Below are positions 13,170 through 15,361 of a DNA stretch of 15,361 bases, piece by piece. Each line of letters starts with the position of its first letter. Within the stretch, counting starts at the first letter, position 1. This stretch comes from SMWC01 sp045561055. Lineage in GTDB: Bacteria; Pseudomonadota; Gammaproteobacteria; Steroidobacterales; Rariloculaceae. The stretch covers positions 1 to 15,361 of the forward strand of contig JBJKYL010000004.1 of NCBI GenBank assembly GCA_045561055.1, written 5' to 3'. The notes beneath the pieces were generated by a model that saw nothing but the letters and a program-made list of their open reading frames with translations, did not search any database and had not been told where the DNA came from. Both the position numbers and the translations under genes were made by a program.

Positions 13170-14932
13170 TCACCCCGTACAAAAACCAGTATCTAGCCCA
13201 CTTGCCGCCCCAAGGCCGTTTGGACATGCCATCTCTAATAGCTGGTCCTTGAAATCTTCGCTTGCCGTTCCATTAAATTCGATCAGAGCGTTGGCCATTA
13301 CTACGGCTTCGTTTTGCCATCTTGAAGGTTCGCCAGTGATAGCAACCAGGCGCTCAGCGTTTTGAACAGTTACCGTGCCGTCAATAGTTGCTATTACGCG
13401 AGCAAGGACGGTCTCTATCCGGTCGGAATTAGGATCCTCGGCAATCGTCATCAACTCAGCTTTCTGTTCGTCATTCGGAGACTGGTTGATTTCATATAGC
13501 ACGCGGGCTAGCGTCCTCCATGAGTTAGTCCCCTCTTCATTAATCGGTACAACCAATGTCGCGGTACATAGTGGGCAACCCACCGCATAGTCATTTGGCC
13601 CCATATTCAACGCTTCACGTCGCGCGGCCATCGCTTGCTGAAACTGATCATCTGTCAAATACACCCGGCTACCAATATCGACAAACATATTGGCGGCAGA
13701 CCGACTACCTGAGCCCGCCCAGTTACGTGGGTCTATAACGTTGATATTGTTTGTTGAATTATCGTTTTCACCATAGAGATGAAGAATAGTTCCTGCTGGC
13801 AGTAGCGGTGCTGCATGGTCTTCGTACACATAGCTGCGGACCCAGTTGTGGTCATAGCCTGCACAAGATCAGGGTTTCTATATCTCCCCCAAAGATGGCT
13901 TCCAGACACATACGCTTTCCGTGCCCATGCAGGTGCGGCTCAAAGCGGACAATCTTCGTGTGCCTCGATAGATACTCGTAAGCATGAATTATCTGACCGT
14001 CTTGGTTTGGTATTATGCTGATATCCCGGCTGTCGCCAACGTGCAGAAAGCCTCTCCCTGTGTTCCGGCTCATAACCCTTCTCATGGAACCGAAAGCCGA
14101 GCTCCAGATGGCCTGTCGTATCCTTGCCGGTCGAGTGCATATGTAACGTAGGGGAGAAGATGACCGTATTCGCTTGTAGTAGGGGTCCAGCCAGCGGATC
14201 GAATGTGTCGCCGTTACGGCCGACTTCGTGCAGGGGCCAGGCGCATGGCAAGGCACTCAAAAGACTCGCTACCTCTTTCCTCAGTTACTACCAGCGCTCC
14301 CGACAGCCATATGATGGACGATCCAACGCCCGCCTACACGTGCCGACCACCTGCGACATATCAAGATCGTTAACTTCTACCATTTCCAGGGATTTTACGT
14401 GGCGATCCTCGGTTAACCCGGTCGGTACTGCGGGCAAAGAACCCCACCAGTCAGGTGCATCAGCCTTCATGCTGACTTCAGGCAATGCGACAATCAGGTC
14501 GGGTTCGCCTAAGGTCCACTTAACGCTGTCATCCCATTCCAGCAGACCTGGGGCATCAGCGGGATCACCTTGTGGCGAGCCACTTCGCGCCCAGGCGGAA
14601 ATGGTGAGGATCTCTTCCTCGCTCAACGACATGTCGTCTTTGTAATCCTGGATGCCGATATCCTTCTCGATATACCACGGCGGCATCGCTCCCGCCTGAT
14701 CTCTCAAGCCAGTTTTATACTCAATCAGCCCAGCAAAAGGAGCGACCTGCTCATAAGTCAGCATCGGCATAGGACCAGCTCCACCGGGTCGATGGCAGCC
14801 CTGGCAATTGGCCTGTAGGATCGGTTCGATATCCTTGTGGAATGTGATTTCCTCGGACTGCGCCAGCAACACGGAAGGCAGACTTAGAAGAGCAAACAGA
14901 GAGATGAAAGGCACTCTAGGCAATGATTGCAT
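13170..14932 (-). pseudogene. Cytochrome c / copper monooxygenase-like exported protein, broken by at least five frame changes
   Basis: The start at 14932 has AAGGA seven bases upstream and gives the signal MQSLPRVPFISLFALLSLPS. One heme c site, CQGCH (Cys43, Cys46, His47), is followed by GAMPPWYIEKDIG with a likely Met ligand. The PHM-like part then runs across several frames: GLTEDRHVKSLEMVEVND; shift near 14340; GGRWIVHHMAVGSAG; one or two shifts between 14295 and 14240; WPLHEVGRNGDTFDP and IFSPTLHMHSTGKDTTGHLELGF; shift near 14048; LHVGDSRDISIIPNQDG and RFEPHLHGHGKRMCLEAIFG; shift near 13870; SCAGYDHNWVRSYVYEDHAAPLLP to the end at 13170. Each piece is well conserved and no domain is lost, so the breaks are recent or are sequencing errors. 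Related by domains to the fusion protein at 5575-7308. The C-terminal 120 residues (after CPLCTATL) are an extra region of unknown role. Confidence 0.75.
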
Positions 14933-14939
14933 CGGTTTA

Positions 14940-14944
14940 TCCTT
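14940..14944 (-). promoter_or_regulatory. Shine-Dalgarno site of the cytochrome/monooxygenase-like gene
   Basis: This is AAGGA on the minus strand, seven bases before the ATG at 14932. It chooses this start over the ATG at 14956, which lies upstream of the site. Confidence 0.6.
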
Positions 14945-14995
14945 GAATAATCTCAAGCTTTAAAAGCATCTATCAATCGTATTATGGGGAATATT

Positions 14996-15020
14996 TGGTC
15001 CTACCACATCGGTCTTACCA
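14996..15020. promoter_or_regulatory. Pair of GntR/FadR-type operator-like sites
   Basis: TGGTCCTACCA (14996-15006) fits the pattern TnGTnnnACnA of the FadR subfamily of GntR regulators exactly. CGGTCTTACCA (15010-15020) fits with one mismatch. The two are 14 bases apart, in the AT-rich 182-base gap upstream of the minus-strand gene run, where a regulator of the cluster would bind. No regulator gene is in the window. Confidence 0.4.
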
Positions 15021-15025
15021 TAATA

Positions 15026-15041
15026 TATAACAACAGTTATA
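15026..15041. promoter_or_regulatory. Inverted repeat TATAAC-4-GTTATA in the upstream intergenic region
   Basis: The six-base perfect arms around AACA lie about 100 bases upstream of the ATG at 14932. It could be a second operator or a promoter element; the region is very AT-rich, so chance is possible. Nothing else is supported in 14945-15137. Confidence 0.25.
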
Positions 15042-15137
15042 CCAAAAACTATAATCACACAAAAGTCTAAACAGATAAATCCGCTAGCAGATGCCTGACA
15101 GGATTACTGTTCACAGAACGACGAAGCGGCTAGCACG

Positions 15138-15361
15138 CTATTCGGTGACGGTGACGGTGATATAACCGTCGGCTGGGACATTACCGTCATCTACCCTGGC
15201 CCATAAGACATACGCACCCGGTGTATCGAACGTTGCCGTTGTCTCGATCATGCCATCGTCCGGGATTTCTGGCGGTAACCAGAGTCTTCCCCAGGGAGAA
15301 TTCGAGGCGAGTCTAACATCTTCCCAGACCTTCGTTTGCGGTGGGTCGAAGATCACCTCAC
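15138..15361 (-). CDS. 3' end of a second copy of the uncharacterised exported-protein gene (partial)
   Basis: The last 74 codons of a gene continue beyond the window. The product ends exactly like the protein at 12119-13144, from about FDPPQTKVWEDVRLASNS to GYITVTVTE, with TAG in place of TAA as stop. Its 3' end abuts the promoter region of the cytochrome/monooxygenase-like gene on the same strand. Whether the rest of the copy is complete cannot be seen. Confidence 0.8.
   Translation of the reverse strand, partial: EVIFDPPQTKVWEDVRLASNSPWGRLWLPPEIPDDGMIETTATFDTPGAYVLWARVDDGNVPADGYITVTVTE
15139..15361. repeat. Direct repeat, copy 2 (reaches the window edge)
   Basis: These 223 bases are identical to 12120-12342 and continue out of the window. 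No mismatch over this length means a recent duplication, active gene conversion, or an assembly join at a repeat. Confidence 0.92.

Noticed and set aside
1..15361. TGA read as Trp (alternative genetic code)
   Set aside because: TGA closes several genes normally here, including the deiodinase-like gene itself, and both in-frame TGAs align with Cys/Sec, not Trp.
12120..15361. Insertion sequence or transposon bounded by the 223-base direct repeats
   Set aside because: There is no transposase, no terminal inverted repeats and no target duplication. The repeat is coding sequence, which fits segmental duplication better.
1..15361. CRISPR arrays, tRNA or rRNA genes
   Set aside because: I saw no regularly spaced short repeats and no tRNA or rRNA sequence. 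The GGTTC/GAATCC arms at 951-968 recall a tRNA T-arm, but no other tRNA part is present.

Overview
The window looks like a chromosomal stretch of a heterotrophic proteobacterium, most likely an uncultured gammaproteobacterium. The grounds are the Shine-Dalgarno sites, the periplasmic signal peptides, and a gene repertoire rich in redoxins, c-type cytochrome fusions, an IorAB-type molybdenum hydroxylase and DhlA-like haloalkane dehalogenases. The taxonomy is an inference from gene content only. TGA is also used as a normal stop here (at 3181-3183, 4494-4496 and 13170-13172 minus), so the genetic code is standard.

Region 1-3183 holds a nitronate monooxygenase (minus, frameshifted, cut by the window edge), a BCP-type peroxiredoxin (plus), a CopC-like copper protein (minus) and a zinc-free quinone oxidoreductase of the MDR family (plus). 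The peroxiredoxin has an in-frame TGA exactly at the peroxidatic cysteine (TPG-U-T), and a bacterial SECIS-like hairpin follows it. Region 3184-7308 holds a second selenoprotein candidate, an exported deiodinase-like thioredoxin-fold protein (motif GCLT-U-PPF) fused to a DsbD-N-like domain. It also holds an alpha/beta hydrolase (minus) and a large redoxin / cytochrome c / copper-monooxygenase-like fusion (plus). A simple ORF caller would truncate or split both selenoprotein genes.

Region 7350-14956 is a single run of minus-strand genes. In transcription order these are: a cytochrome c / copper-monooxygenase-like gene broken by several frameshifts; an uncharacterised exported protein; two tandem copies of an exported haloalkane dehalogenase; and the [2Fe-2S] and molybdopterin subunits of an IorAB-like oxidoreductase. 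The second dehalogenase copy (11097-12060) is frameshifted. The last 223 bases of the window are an exact copy of the 3' end of the uncharacterised gene, so part of this module is repeated about 3.0 kb upstream in transcription order.

The common theme is periplasmic redox chemistry on small organic or halogenated substrates: a deiodinase-like Sec protein, dehalogenases, a Mo hydroxylase, and copper/heme oxidoreductases with a CopC-like copper protein. The link between these genes is inference. Frameshifts in three genes could be real decay or assembly error, and the sequence alone cannot separate these.
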